Assembly (NCBI GenBank): GCA_030068075.1 | Contig: CM057843.1 | Coordinates: forward strand, 41,237,832-41,301,831 | Origin: Paguma larvata | Lineage: Eukaryota; Chordata; Mammalia; Carnivora; Viverridae | DNA: 64,000 nt | Direction: 5' to 3' | Shown: positions 12,121 through 23,745 of the stretch, one piece after another | Position numbering within the stretch: the stretch's first letter is position 1 | How the letters are laid out: each line of letters begins with the position of its first letter | Position numbers and translations under genes: made by a program | Notes under the pieces: model-generated | The model's database searches: none | Told to the model about the DNA's origin: nothing | Seen by the model: the letters and a program-made list of their open reading frames with translations, nothing else

Positions 12121-12519
12121 ATGAGGACTGACTCTCTCCTACAGCGCGGCAACTTGCTGTCCACAGGACCTTGGGCTTGAGGCCTTGCTGTGGGTGGAAG
12201 GCGATGAACTGGCCCTGCCCAGTGCGTGGCATATGACAGAGAGCCCTTGTAGGGGGTGAGGGGGACAGTGGGCGGATGGTGTGGTGGGGTACAGAACGCT
12301 AAGCCTCTGGGGATGCGTGGCATGGGTCATCTTGTCGTGATGAGTGGCCCTTGAGCCCGCCGGGCGAGGGGACTGCTCAGCTAGGGTCCAAGTTCCTGGT
12401 CTCCCTGACCCCTGGAGTGGCCTTGCTAGGTGTTCTGTGGGTGGGGATCAAGGGAACCCCAGCGATTCTGTCCCCTGTCCCCTTTGAGGACAGGTGGGAG
12501 GCGGGTGCCGGCCCCAAGT

Positions 12520-12770
12520 CGACAATAGCAATTATTTTGAAGTTTCTCCTCTTATGGATCTCCGTCCCCCCACTACCTTCCAGACATGTCTAATAGTAAC
12601 TGAGTCATGGGTCAATGATGGCGGCGGGCGTGTGGCTGGGGAGGTAACTGAGCCCATTGATCGAGGGCTGAGACATCCTCCCCGCTAATGAACACGTTAA
12701 TAAACTCTTCAATGAGGAGGCGGTGATTAATGAGCCAATCAGCTGGCCCTGTGATTGGGAAGTGGAATCG
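12520..12770. promoter_or_regulatory. Candidate enhancer with clustered homeodomain, AP-1 and CCAAT sites
   Basis: Unique, non-repeat sequence 2.4 kb upstream of the PYY TATA box. It has a perfect AP-1 site TGAGTCA (12601-12607), ATTGATCGA (from about 12656), GTTAATAAAC (12696-12705), TGATTAATGA (12724-12733) and CCAAT (12735-12739). HNF1-, ONECUT- and PDX/NKX-type factors act in gut and islet endocrine cells, so a PYY/PPY role is plausible but inferred. Confidence 0.35.
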
Positions 12771-14094
12771 GAGGGCGGGGCCTGACGGCGGGGTTGCGGG
12801 GAGGTCTGTGGGGTGCGGGAGGCTGGCTCCTGGTCTGCCCTGGGGGACCTTCTCCGGTCCCTCTTTCACCCTAACTGTAAATAGGGAGGCGACTTCTTTA
12901 CGGGTGGTACCCTGAATCCGGGCCTCCCCCAATGTCTTCTGGCTTCGCCGTTTCGCCTCTGCTCCCATGTATTCTCAGACCCCATATTCCCCAAGGCACG
13001 AGAAGGTTCCAGAGAGGCCACCAATTCCCTGTGGGCATTTCACAATCCCCGTCATTTCTCTCTGCCTGGGATCAGTACCCTAGACACCCCTGTCACTGCC
13101 CCAGCCGGTGCTGCTGTGTCCCCAACCCCCATATTCTCAGATACCCTTGTCCCCTTTAGCCTGCAGGGTCCTTGTCTAGGCGCTAACCCTTGGGGTTACA
13201 GCTGCCCTAACCGGCCCCGCTGGCTGTCCTTTCCACCCCAGGCGTGAGCACCTGCCTCTTTCTTCCATGGCCGTCTGGAAGAGTGTTTTTATATTTTTGC
13301 TGCCCGCTCCCCCAATTGGACCCAAGTTTGTCCCTCCGTTTTCCTCTCTGTCCCTATGTCCTGGGAACTCTCCAGACTGGGGCTCTACAAGGATCGTGGA
13401 GTGCCTCCTCCCTTGGCGTGGGGCTCCCCAGGGATACCGCTGCTCCCCTCCCCTCCGACCGGGGCTCCCCCAGGACATGCCCATGATTCTGAGCCCCGCC
13501 CCTTCTGGTGAATGATTTTTCTCCTCCCTCTGAGTAAGGGTCCATGTCCTCTCTTCCGCCTCCGCGCTCAGCACGCTGGCCTGGCCTTTCTTAGGGTGCG
13601 CGGGGGCCCGTGGGGCCTGATGCGTTGATAAGGAGCCATTTCCGGAGAGCGCAGGTGATTGAACCTGTAAAAAGATGATTGAGGGAGCCTTAGACTCTCC
13701 ACCTTGAGAGAGCTCTAAAAATAACACCCACGGCCATCTGTCCTAGAGGGCGGAGGGGCTGGCCCACAACCGAGATGGCCCCTCCTGCCCTCGGGGGCTG
13801 ATGGGATACAGGGGAGCACTGGGGGCTCTGGCCAGGCGGTGAGGGGGGACCTGGAAAGGGCTTTTTGGGGAGACTCCCCAACAACCCCTTTTCCCAATGG
13901 CGGCAGGTAGGTCCTATGCGGTTGGCCTCTAAGAAGGGGTGGCAGGCCCGCAAATTAGCCTCCCCTCCCCCACTCCCATGCCCAACTTCTGAGGCCTATG
14001 GGTGGGTATCCCACGTAGTGAGCCTTTCTGCCCCGCAGCTGAGAGGGCCTCTTCCTGGGGCCCCAGCCCTTTTCTCTCGTTTGAATCCTGGGTT

Positions 14095-14215
14095 CCCTCC
14101 TCTCTCTCAGAGCCTCAGTTTCCTCATGTGTAAAATGGGGATAAACTCAGCTCCTCGTGTTGTCGCGCTGAAATCCTGTTCTGCCTGGCACACAGCAGGC
14201 GCCTAATAAACAGTA
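14095..14215 (+). mobile_element. MIR fragment
   Basis: AGCCTCAGTTTCCTCATGTG followed by TAAAATGGGGATAA and CCTGGCACACAGCAGG. Confidence 0.85.
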
Positions 14216-15099
14216 GTCCCTTCCTCTTTCTTTCCAAGGTCCCGGGTGAGGATCTTCACCCCAGACCCCAGTGGAGACGGCGACGGGCTGGGGACGGTGG
14301 CATGTGCAGGGGCGGCCCTGGCGTCACTCAATCCCGGGGGGGACGCCAGCACCCGGACGCCACCTGGATGGGGATGGGGTGAGCCGCTCTGGAGGGGATC
14401 TCCCTGCTGGGCCTGCTGGGGCCGGGGTCTCTGTGTGTCACGCTGGCTGCGCAGGTGGCCGACTCAGCTGCTCCTGGGGTGGGGACTGGCCTCTGCCTCC
14501 TCTCGACTCTCTCCCCAACTCTTGAACAGAGAAGGGACATAGCGGGGTGTCCAGAGAGGCCTCTCCCTCTAGAATCATAAACAGCAGGTCAGGAGTCAAG
14601 GTCTTAGCTCCCACCCCACCTCCAGTAGAGAGAGGCTTCCCCCGCAGATCCTGCCACTCCTCGGGCCCTCTCCAAGGTATTGCTCAGCCAGGGCTGAAAA
14701 GGTTGCCTGGAATGGTCACAGGTCCCACTGGCTGGAGGTACAGTGTCCTGGCCGTGCCCCTTACTCCCACCCATGGGCAGGTTAGGGAAGATGGAATCTC
14801 ATCACTGGTCTTAGGGGCTGTCCCAGGAGTCTAGCTATGAAAGTTTCACTTCCTCAGGAGGCTACACCTGCTGTGGGGGAGGGGGCTGGGGGGTGAAGAT
14901 AGGGCTCAGGCTCTGTCCAGAGTCTGAGTTTGAGCCCTGCGGCTGCCCCCTCGTCTCCTGCGAGGTGGAGACATCACGCACTGTCTGGGTGTAAGCTCAG
15001 CGATCTGGCGGGGGTGGAGGCAAGGAGGAGGAAGGGCCCTCCCCACGCCTCGAGCTCCCCCCCCCTCCTCGGACTCCCCCTCCCTTCCCAGGCCGGGGA

Positions 15100-15105
15100 T
15101 ATAAG
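15100..15105 (+). promoter_or_regulatory. PYY TATA box
   Basis: TATAAG lies in a GC-rich context about 25-30 bases before the likely first base of PYY exon 1. A CACCTGC E-box is seen upstream at about 14866, a site type used by endocrine bHLH factors; its use here is inference. Confidence 0.75.
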
Positions 15106-15127
15106 CCCCGCAGGGAAAGCACCGAGC

Positions 15128-15220
15128 AGAGAAGGAGGCCACAGCCCGACCTGCAGCAGGCCAGCCCTTGGGACTCCTCTCGCCTTCCACCTGCTCATCT
15201 CTGCTTCCAGAGCTGTCGCC
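15128..15220 (+). other. PYY: PYY non-coding exon 1 (5' UTR)
   Basis: This is the untranslated first exon. The 5' end is estimated from the TATA position and is uncertain by several bases. The 3' end is a strong donor (GTCGCC/GTGAGTGG). It splices over a 360-bp intron to the ATG exon at 15581. In humans longer PYY transcripts with far-upstream exons exist; I could not identify those here. Confidence 0.65.
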
Positions 15221-15580
15221 GTGAGTGGCCCGGGACCGGGAATGGCCTGTTGCTGGGGGGACCCGGGCTATTTTGTGGGGAAACTGAGGCTGGGATGGTG
15301 GAAACTGGGGCTGAGTGGCCAGCGTAGCCCTTTATCTCTAGCTACCCTTGTGAGCAGCACGAGAGGGGCTTGGGGAGGCTGGCAGGGCTTATGCCTCTCT
15401 GACAGGGAAACTGAGGCAGAGACGGGGCAGTGCCCGAGAACACGTGGCGAGCCAGCAGCTGAGCCTCTGGCCGTTGGCAGTCCTGCGCAGGCCGGGGAAA
15501 CGTGGGCCCGACGGCCGGCAGCCTCCGGCCGTCGGGTGTCGAGGCTGGGGCTGGCCCACGACCCACTGCCCCCTCTCCAG

Positions 15581-16170
15581 ATGGTGACGGTGCGCAGGCC
15601 GTGGCCCGCCGTGGCCACAGTGCTGCTGGCCCTGCTCGCCTGCCTGGGGGCGCTGGTCCACGCCTACCCCGCCAAACCCGAGGCGCCCGGCGAGGACGCG
15701 TCGCCAGAGGAGCTGAGCCGCTACTACGCGTCCCTGCGCCACTACCTCAACCTGGTCACTCGGCAGCGGTGAGCCCTGCGCCGGCCCGGAGCAGGGGTCC
15801 CTGGGGCTCCCGCCCCCGCCGTCCCCTCCGCCCGGGGGCGTGCCCGCGCCTGACCCCGCCCCCTCTGCCCCCGCCCCGCAGGTACGGGAAACGCGACAGC
15901 CCCGAAGTGGTCCTCTCGGAACTGCTCTTCCCCGACGGCGAGGACCGCCGGGTCAAGTCACGGTAAAAGCGATTCCCCCCCCCACCCCCAAGCCACACAT
16001 CTTGTCCCCAAGTGCTGGGTCCGCGCAGTGCGGCCCCACGGAGCCCCACCCTGGGCCCCGCGGCCCGGCGCTTTCCCCAGTCTCGCCTCCCCAGATCCGA
16101 GGCCGGGCTCTGAGCTGAGCGATTCCCTTCCTTTCCGTCCGACAGGCCAGAAGGCTCCTACATGTGGTGA
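15581..16170 (+). CDS. PYY: Peptide YY precursor (3 coding exons)
   Basis: Coding exons are 15581-15768, 15882-15962 and 16146-16170, all with AG/GT boundaries and phase-2 junctions, giving 97 residues, the usual PYY length. The product is the secreted gut hormone PYY, made by enteroendocrine cells and acting on Y-family receptors; this role is known for the family. Visible parts: an N-terminal signal peptide of about 28 residues with a Leu/Ala-rich core ending LVHA, then a 36-residue PP-fold peptide beginning [20 protein letters not shown] and ending TRQRY. GKR follows, supplying the amidation glycine and dibasic cleavage site, then a C-terminal flanking peptide ending PEGSYMW. The start ATG is the first codon of exon 2; after splicing to exon 1 it sits in a good context (GCC before ATG). 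Transcription starts from a TATA promoter 470 bp upstream. Nothing is broken. Identification is secure. Confidence 0.97.
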
Positions 16171-16380
16171 CGACCCCAAGGCCTCCTGGGAGATACGCTG
16201 ACTGCACCAACCTCGTTTGCATGTTCGCTGCTGACCCCGGGACCTGGGTTCCCCTGGCTGCCTGCTGCGCCTGGGGTGGGTGCTGGATGGGGCCTTCATT
16301 CCGTTTCTCCGTGCCCCCGGCCCCGAGGGCTGTGCGTGGTCTCTTTCCCTGGTCCCCAAATAAAGAGCAAATTTCACTGA
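16171..16380 (+). other. PYY: PYY 3' UTR with polyadenylation signal
   Basis: The TGA at 16168-16170 is followed by about 190 bases of 3' UTR ending with AATAAA at 16359-16364. Cleavage is expected about 15-20 bases later. Confidence 0.85.
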
Positions 16381-18427
16381 AACGGAATGCGTGCGTTTGT
16401 ATTTCCTTTCCTTTCCCTTCTCCTTCGTGGAGGTGGCATCCGGGGGGGGGGGTAGTGGAGGGCGGGAGCATCAGAGAAGACTGGGTGCTGCAGACAAAAG
16501 ACTCCCCAGGACAGGGCTGGGAGCTCCCGGGGCTCTGAGCTAAGGGGAGACACCACAGCCCAGCAGGGGCGGGGTGGAGAGCGCCTGAAGCAAGGGACCT
16601 CAGTGGCCCTCTCCTGTTGGGTTAGAAGTGGGGCAGATGAAAGTTCTTGACGGGGGGCGGGAGGCAGGAAGAAGAGCTGTGACAGAATGGGGGGGGTGCT
16701 GGGGTGGAAAGGAGCCTTGGAAGCAGCCTAGGAGAGTCGGTGGAACAGAGGTGTTCTACTTACCTGCCTCCGAAGGTGCAGGAGGTGGGGGGCATGGGCT
16801 AGGGTAGTCACCCTAGTGGCTGGGAGTAGAGGTGGGATCCCAGATGGGACCGGGGAGGAAGTCATTTGGGGGGGGGTGCGCGCATGTGTGCTAGGGGGAG
16901 GAGTCATTTCTAACATCCCCCATTCCCTGGGCACGGCGGGCAATGGGAGTGTGGGGGCTGCCCGTTCCCTTAGCAGTGCCCTCCCCCAACTTGCCGAGGT
17001 CCCCCTCAATGGCTAAGTCACTAACTGTGCTTTCCTGGTGACGAGGCTGTGGGGCCACCCTCCGGTGCACGCCTCCCCCCACCCTTCCCTAGACTAGACA
17101 CTGAAGGCTGAAGGCACTTGAGATGTCGAAACTGGAGTCTGATGCAAATCCCCACCTCTCCGCAGCAACGACAGAAGAATCCCAGCGCTTGCCCGTAGGC
17201 TGATCTTCCCTGGTCTCCTTCCTTCCCAGCCCCTTTCCTCCAGGCAGCCTGCCTGATTGTCCCTGATCTGCACTCTTGCCTCTGTGGCAGCCCAGATCCC
17301 ATGGCCACTGCTCCATTCTGTGTTGCTGTGTCCGGCGTCCCTTCCAAGTCCGAGGAACCCCCGAAGGAAGGGCCTGTGTCTTCCCACTCCAACACGGCCT
17401 CCTCCATCTGTGGGCTCTCTCCCGGGCCTCTGGGTCAGCGGGACATGGACAAGCCCAAGGCGGGGAGCTGGGGGGAGGGGGCGTGGAGGAGAATTAGGTT
17501 GAAGCCAAAGCCCCAGACCCAGAGAGGGACAGAAGGTCAGGAAGGCTGCGTGTGTCACTTCGGAGGCAGGGGTCTCGCAGGACTATTTGCAGTTAGGTGG
17601 TGAGGGGAGGAGAGAAGGTCCTAAAGCTGGCTCCGCCGTAGCTGCGGGGGAGGCCCCTGCTCCGCACAACCTGCCCTGGGGCGCCTGGGGCTCCTTTCCT
17701 CTCCTGTGCTGCTGCCTCCAGGGGGGCCAGAAGGGTGACATGGAGGCACGACCTCGGCCCGGAGCACATCACAAGCTATGTGGCCTCTGACGCACTAAGC
17801 CTTTGCCCAGGCCACTCTCCCGCCTGCGGAGCCCCTTCCCTCCCTTCGGTCTGAAAAGCATCTTCAGGGTAGTGTTCACCTCCTCCCGGAAGCCTCTCTT
17901 GATTTCTCGGGGTCGAGTTAGCGTCTCTGGTTCTCTCTTCCTACCGTACTGTCATTAGCTGAGACCCACTTCCCACGTCATTTTGTCCCCCTCTTCTCTC
18001 CTCCCGTCCCACCCCTCCTCTGCACCAGCAGAGGAGAGGTGGGAACACAGAGCGGCCGCCCTGAGCTTCGGCTCATGTTGTTGTTGAAGGAGGAGCAGAC
18101 CGGCGCGGGCCTCTGTTGCGTCTGCCCGGTAGAGCTTCGGCCCTTGGAGGCTGATGGGAGAGACCCCTGCTGGGAGTCAAACACAGCCCACAGTCCGTTT
18201 CAGTGGGACCCATCTGGCTGACCGCCAGCGACATGGGCTCGCTGCTGGCTTGGAGTATGGAGCCGGTGGATGAACCAGGCCCCGCCGTGCGGCAGCCCCA
18301 GGGGCCTTAGATGTGATACCAACGGCGACCATACCAGCGACCTTCCGAAGGAAGCACTCCCGTGCTAGCCACCGAGCTATTTGTTTGACACACGCCGTAT
18401 TGCTAGAATATTGATCTGGCTTCTCTT
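16381..18427. other. PYY-PPY intergenic, first part
   Basis: Unique G-rich sequence with weak L2-like text near its end. I see no gene. Confidence 0.5.
17790..17970 (+). mobile_element. L2-like fragment
   Basis: CACCTCCTCCCGGAAGCCTC TCTTGATT and the following CTGTCATTAG text resemble L2 3' sequence. Degraded. Confidence 0.5.
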
Positions 18428-18653
18428 TTTTTTTTTTTTTAAATTTTTTTAACGTTTATTTATTTTTGAGAGACATAGAGACAGAGTATGAGCAGGGGAA
18501 GGGCAGAGAGAGAGGGAGATACAGACTCTGAAGCAGGCTCCAGGCTCTGAGCCGTCAGCACAGAGCCCGACGCGGGGCTCAAACTCACAGACTGTGAGAT
18601 CATGACCTGAGCTGAAGTCGGCCACTTAACCAACTGAGCCACCCAGGCGCCCC
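18428..18653 (-). mobile_element. Carnivore SINE
   Basis: Full-length minus copy flanked by TGATCTGGCTTCT at both ends (target-site duplication). Confidence 0.94.
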
Positions 18654-19507
18654 TGATCTGGCTTCTTAAATAGAGGTAGAAGCAGCAGTGGGTTAGACAA
18701 GACAGAAGCTTCTCTCTCTTTTATATAAAAGTCAAGTGCATCTGGGGAGTCAGCTGTTCCCTTCCCGGAGGACGGCCCGAAGCCCGGGGTCCTATTTTGT
18801 GGCATCTCCGTGCCCTCCTCTACGCCACCGAAGATGGCCTGCCACCACCTCCCTGTGCCGGTGGGCGGGAAGAGAGGGAAGGGGACGCTGCAGGCGTGCT
18901 GTCGCTGTGCTGCGTTGCGGTGACCCCAAGACTTAGCAGCTTCGAACGACCTTTTCATTTCCCTCAGGGTTTCGTGGGTCAGGCTTGGGAAGGGCGCAGC
19001 TCGGCACCCGCCGCTTGGAGTCCTTTGTGCGGTGACAGTCAGAGGCTGGCCGGGGCTGCAGGCATTTGAGGGGACCCCCAGGGTCGATGCCCCAAGAAGG
19101 GTCCCTCGAGTGTCTGGTGGCCGCTGCTGGCTGGGGGCCCTGGCTGGGTCTGCTGACCCCGCACCGCACGTGGTGGCCCCTCCGGGGCGATACTGCCCGG
19201 GGGGTCGGGCCTGCGTGGTAGCTGGCTCCTGGGGGAGGGGGGGGTGGGAGGAGTGCTCCAGGAGGAGGTAGCAGCGCTGCTGGATTCCTGGGGCCGCTGT
19301 GACAAAAGACGGCAAACTGGATGCTTTCGCAGCAGCTCCGGAGCCCGGAGTCCGAAAGCAAGGCTTCGGCAGGGCTGTGGGGGGAGGGGCTGCTCCAGGC
19401 TTCTCTCCGTGGCTTGTGGATGGCTTCCCCATCTCTTCACCTCGTCTTCCCTCTCCGCTCGTCTGTTTCCATGTGCACACCCCCCTTTTATTTAAACACA
19501 GCAGTCG

Positions 19508-19737
19508 GGGCGCCTGGGTGGCTCAGTCGGTTGAGCGTCTGACTTTGGCTCCAGTCAGATCCCACGGTTTGTGAGTTCGAGCCCCGCATCCGGCTCTGTG
19601 CTGACAGCTCAGGGCCTGGAGCCTGCTTCAGATTCTCTGGCTCCCTCCCTCTCTCTCTCTCTCTCTGCCCCTCCTCTGCTCACCCTGTGTTTCTCTCTGT
19701 CTCTCAAAAATAAGTAAATATTAAAAAAATAAAACAG
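19508..19737 (+). mobile_element. Carnivore SINE
   Basis: GGGGCGCCTGGGTGGCTCAG head; TCTC-rich middle; A-rich tail. Confidence 0.94.
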
Positions 19738-19936
19738 GGGCACCTGGGTGGCTCAGCCAGTTAAGCGTCTGACTCTTGACTTCATCTCATGTCTTGATCT
19801 CACAGTCCATGAGTTCCAGCCTCACATCAGGCTCTGCCCTTGGGATTCTCTCTCCTACTCTCTCTGCCCCTCCACCACTTGCGTGCGCGCTCTCTCTCTC
19901 TCTGAAAATAAATTAAAAGAAATAAAATAAAATAAA
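19738..19936 (+). mobile_element. Carnivore SINE, tandem to the preceding copy
   Basis: GGGGCACCTGGGTGGCTCAG head; tail of repeated AATAAA-like units. Confidence 0.93.
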
Positions 19937-20164
19937 CACGGCGGCCATATTGGAGTAGGGGTCCACCCTGCTAGGTCTGCCCTCACCTTAATTACTTACA
20001 TCTGCAACGACCCTATTTCCAAATAAGGTTGCATCCTGAGGTACTGGGAGTTAGGACTTCGACACATGAATTTGGGGGTGGGGACACCATTCAACCCATA
20101 AACGACCACCTTTTATGACCGGGCCTCACTAGCCACGAGTATCTCCTTTCCAACTCTATTGGTC

Positions 20165-20509
20165 GAAGAAATACGTACAGTGAAATGAGATGATGAAGCC
20201 AAAGCCATACGGCCGATTAATAGCAGACAGGACTCGAATCCAGATCTTTTGTCTCTGAGGCCCCCGCACCAGCCGTGGGCTCCCTGCCGCTGCCGGACTC
20301 CTGGGGGAGAGCCCTGTGTGACGGCTCAGGTTCAGGCCACAGAGACGGTGGGGGCAGGGAAGGAGGTTCCTGGAGGAAACGAGGCTTGAGGTGGCCTTGT
20401 GGACGGTGGGAGATGCTGTTTCCCAGAAGAGGGGACGTGGCGGCGGGGCCGAGCAGCTGGGGGGCACTCACCGAGGGATGTGGGCGCCGCCACCAGGGGA
20501 AGAAGGGCG
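20165..20509 (+). repeat. Left arm of 345-bp inverted repeat
   Basis: Reads as the reverse complement of 21041-21384. By eye I find only three single-base length differences (two near 20205, one near 20500). The 531-bp spacer carries one SINE. Confidence 0.93.
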
Positions 20510-20749
20510 CCTGCCTTCGAAAAGAGGGGGCACGACCCCATTGTAGGACTACACGCAGGAAAGGAGGTATTTCTGGTCCTCTTTGCCACAACCTGCCTTG
20601 GGACTGCTGGTCCACTCCTAAAAACAGAGCAGCACGGGGCACCTAAACGCTTGTGTCATTGGTTAAAACTTAGTCACGTGGCCCCACCTCACTGGAGACG
20701 GACCCAGGGGGGTCTTCAGCTGAGTGGCCCTGTGTCCAGCTCAAGCTCT

Positions 20750-20966
20750 TTTTTTTTTAATTTTTTTAACGTTTGTTTATTTTTGAGAGACATAGAGTAT
20801 GAGTGGGGGAGGGGCAGAGAGAGAGGGAGGCACAGAATCTGAAGCAGGCTCCAGGCTCCGAGCCATCAGCACAGAGCCCGACATGGGGCTCGAACTCACA
20901 GACCGTGAGATCATGACCTAAGCTGAAGTCGGCCGCTCAACTGACTGAGTCCCCCCAGTCGCCCCT
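20750..20966 (-). mobile_element. Carnivore SINE in the spacer of the inverted repeat
   Basis: Minus copy; the head is slightly rearranged (GAGTCCCCCCAGTCGCCCC). Confidence 0.92.
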
Positions 20967-21040
20967 TCGTGTGCCATTTCTGATGCCACTAGCCATTGAG
21001 GCTGACCTCTTCTGCCAGAAGCGCAAGGCTCCACATAACA

Positions 21041-21384
21041 CGCCCTTCTCCCCTGGTGGCGGCGCCCACATCCCTCGGTGAGTGCCCCCCAGCTGCTCGG
21101 CCCCGCCGCCACGTCCCCTCTTCTGGGAAACAGCATCTCCCACCGTCCACAAGGCCACCTCAAGCCTCGTTTCCTCCAGGAACCTCCTTCCCTGCCCCCA
21201 CCGTCTCTGTGGCCTGAACCTGAGCCGTCACACAGGGCTCTCCCCCAGGAGTCCGGCAGCGGCAGGGAGCCCACGGCTGGTGCGGGGGCCTCAGAGACAA
21301 AAGATCTGGATTCGAGTCCTGTCTGCTATTAATCGGCCGATGGACTTTGGCTTCATCATCTCATTTCACTGTACGTATTTCTTC
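21041..21384 (-). repeat. Right arm of 345-bp inverted repeat
   Basis: Partner of 20165-20509 in opposite orientation. Its outer flank continues into a MIR-like fragment (about 21410-21520), so this arm may be the ancestral position. Confidence 0.93.
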
Positions 21385-21902
21385 ACTGGTGACACAGAGA
21401 GACTTAGACCTTGAGTGATACCAGTAAGAGTCCCCTACTTTCAGTGAACTCAGAGAGGTTATGCGCTTTGCCAAAGGTCACGCAGCTGGTGAGTGGTGGA
21501 GCTAATGCCGAGTGACAGCCGCCTCGACAGCCCGGGTCAGCTCGGCACAGCCCGGCACAGGCTTGGTGACGCCCTCTGTTCTCCTTCACTCTCCTGCTCA
21601 ACTTCCAACCCTTCTCAAAAATGCTATGCCCACTCTCCCTTCCAGTTCCCCCGGGGGAAAACCCCCTTCTTCCCCATCGGGCCCCGCTTTGGGAAAAACC
21701 CGGGTCCACAAGGACAGGATTTGCTTTTTGCAGACGCTGTGGGGCAGGGAGGGAAACATATTGAGTTCTGGGCTGCGGGGGCCCTGAACGCAGACGGAGT
21801 CTCCCGGGAAGAGGGAAGTGGGGGCAGAGTCCAAGCTCTGGAGGAGTGACCTGAGCCCCTAGTCAGGCCTGAGCTGATTTGCGTGGGAAGGGGCCTCAAG
21901 GG

Positions 21903-21930
21903 ATGTGTGTGTGTGTGTGCGCGCGCGCCC
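21903..21930. repeat. (TG)n(CG)n microsatellite
   Basis: Alternating TG run passing into GCGCGCGCGC. Confidence 0.9.
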
Positions 21931-22757
21931 GCGCTCGGGGATGACAGCTATCCTCAGCCTAAGGGTTTCTCCAGGGAAGAGGGGACCCCCTGGGTTCCTG
22001 GCCTCTGGGGGCAGCCACCTTTCAGCACCTCTGCTGCCGCCACCCAGTGCTGGAAGAAGACATGGGCCTGCGAGCTGGACCAGGCTGCCCGGGAGGCCCT
22101 CGCGTGAGAGGCGGGTGCGGAGGAATTCCTGCCCTTGCAGTCCGGCCGCCTGCGCGGGGACCCCCACCCTGCTTGCTACCGCGCGCTCGGCCTCACCCTG
22201 GGACCCCGCGTGTTCCTGGGGTGTTCCTCGCCTAGTTTCAGCAGAGCCGTCACCCCACCCCCAACGCTGCCCAGGGGCCGTGCTCCCCGTCCTAGAAGGC
22301 GTGGGGTTGGGCAGGCGGAGAGGGGGGATTTTCATCTTCCTTCAGTCGGCTTGCAGGGAAGGACTCGGGGCCTCCTCTGAGCCGCAAGCCTTCGGACGTT
22401 GATAGGGTGGAATGGCGGTCATTTCTTAGGCACAAGACAAAGCTCTCAATGGCTCCGGCACTCCGGTCAATCCCCAGATCCGCCTTCCGGCAGAAGGGGC
22501 TCCGTCCTGACGGAGGTAATGGCCGGAACAGGTCCCACCACGCTGTGATCTTGCGGGAGGCCAGACCCTCCGAACTAGCGTTGGGCCCTGGCGCCCCCTG
22601 GTGGCACAAGGCAGCTACTGCAGCCTCGCCACCCTTGTTTGGCAAAGCGGGGCCCCGGGGCCAGGGCCTCCAAATTTGCTTTTGGGATGTAAGCGGTCAT
22701 CTGGCGAAGTGTTATTGTTCTTCTTGTTGCCAGAAATCGGAATTGACAGAAACAAGG

Positions 22758-23012
22758 GGGCAACCGGGTGGCTCAGTCCGTTAAGCATCCGATTCTTGGT
22801 TTCCGCTCAAGTCATGATCTCAGTGGTTGGTGAGTTCGAGCCCTGCGTCGGGCTCCCCCTGCATTGGGCTCTGCCCTGCCATCATGGAGCTGGCTTGGGA
22901 TTCTCTCTCTCTCTCTCTCTCTGCCCCTCGCCCACTAGTGCACATGCGCTATCCCTCTCTCTCTCTCTTTCGGAATAAATAAAAACTAAAAAAAAAAAAA
23001 AAAAAAAAAAAA
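22758..23012 (+). mobile_element. Carnivore SINE
   Basis: Long poly-A tail (22990-23012). Flanked by GAATTGACAGAAACAAGG and GAATTGAGAGAAACAAGG, a target-site duplication with one mismatch. Confidence 0.94.
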
Positions 23013-23559
23013 GAATTGAGAGAAACAAGGCGCTGACATTTACTGAGACTTGCTTTATCCTCACTATCTTGAGGAAACCCAAAACTCAGAGAGGCTAAAA
23101 GAGGACTCTTTCCCAGGCCGACACCAAGCCCACGGCAGAGCCAGGGTCTGGCGGTCTAAGCCCGCTACGTTAGATCCGTGGGGTAACGCCTCCAGCCCTC
23201 ACACATAGCACACACACTTGGTGTCTTGAACCGGGCCAGCAGAACCTCAGGGGCACAAGGTCCTTTGCTCCCTACTCAGGCTTCCGGTGTGTCTTTCAGA
23301 CCCAGCCAGTTACAGCTCGCGGGCCTGAGCTGGTGGGGGGGCGGCTGGGGTCGAGGAAGGGACGCTCGGCAGGGTAGACCCGGCGGCTCCCGGGGGCGGA
23401 GGCGAGGCGGCACCGCTGGGATTGCGGGGTTGGGATTCTAAGCCGGAGCTTGAGTCCTAGACAGCTGCGTGGTCTTGGGCAAGCGTCTGCACGTCCGGGA
23501 GCCTCACATTGCTCGGCCCCAAAGTGGGAAACTAGAACAATACTTTACAGCCCGCTTAG

Positions 23560-23745
23560 GACAACAGAGTCCAGGTTTTGGAGTTAGAGCCAAACCTAGC
23601 TCTAACTTTAAACTCTAGCTTCGCCAAGGACGAGTTAGGCGGCCTGCGGCTCGTCACCTAACATCTCGGAGTTCGGTTCTGGATCTGTACGAGGAGTTGT
23701 TGCAGGGACTCAGTGAGGTGACTGGGCTTGGAGCACGCTGGAAAA
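23560..23745 (+). mobile_element. MIR fragment (degraded)
   Basis: GAGTCCAGGTTTTGGAGTTA, CACCTAACATCTCGGAGTT and GGATCTGTACGAGGAGTTGT align in order with MIR. Confidence 0.6.

Larger units (their letters stand above)
18890..20110. mobile_element. Degraded old interspersed repeats hosting two SINEs
   Basis: GACCCCAAGACTTAGCAGCT and, at the right end, GCATCCTGAGGTACTGGGAG and CCATTCAACCCATAA are old mammalian repeat text interrupted by SINEs at 19508-19936. Families are not assigned. Confidence 0.4.

Noticed and set aside
1..15000. Expectation of NAGS or TMEM101 upstream of PYY
   Set aside because: These are neighbours in human, but NAGS lies tens of kb from the main PYY promoter. No matching exons were recognised in the window.
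15502..15966. Long open frame overlapping the PYY coding exons in another frame
   Set aside because: It is a GC-driven shadow: it crosses splice sites, and PYY explains the sequence in its own frame.
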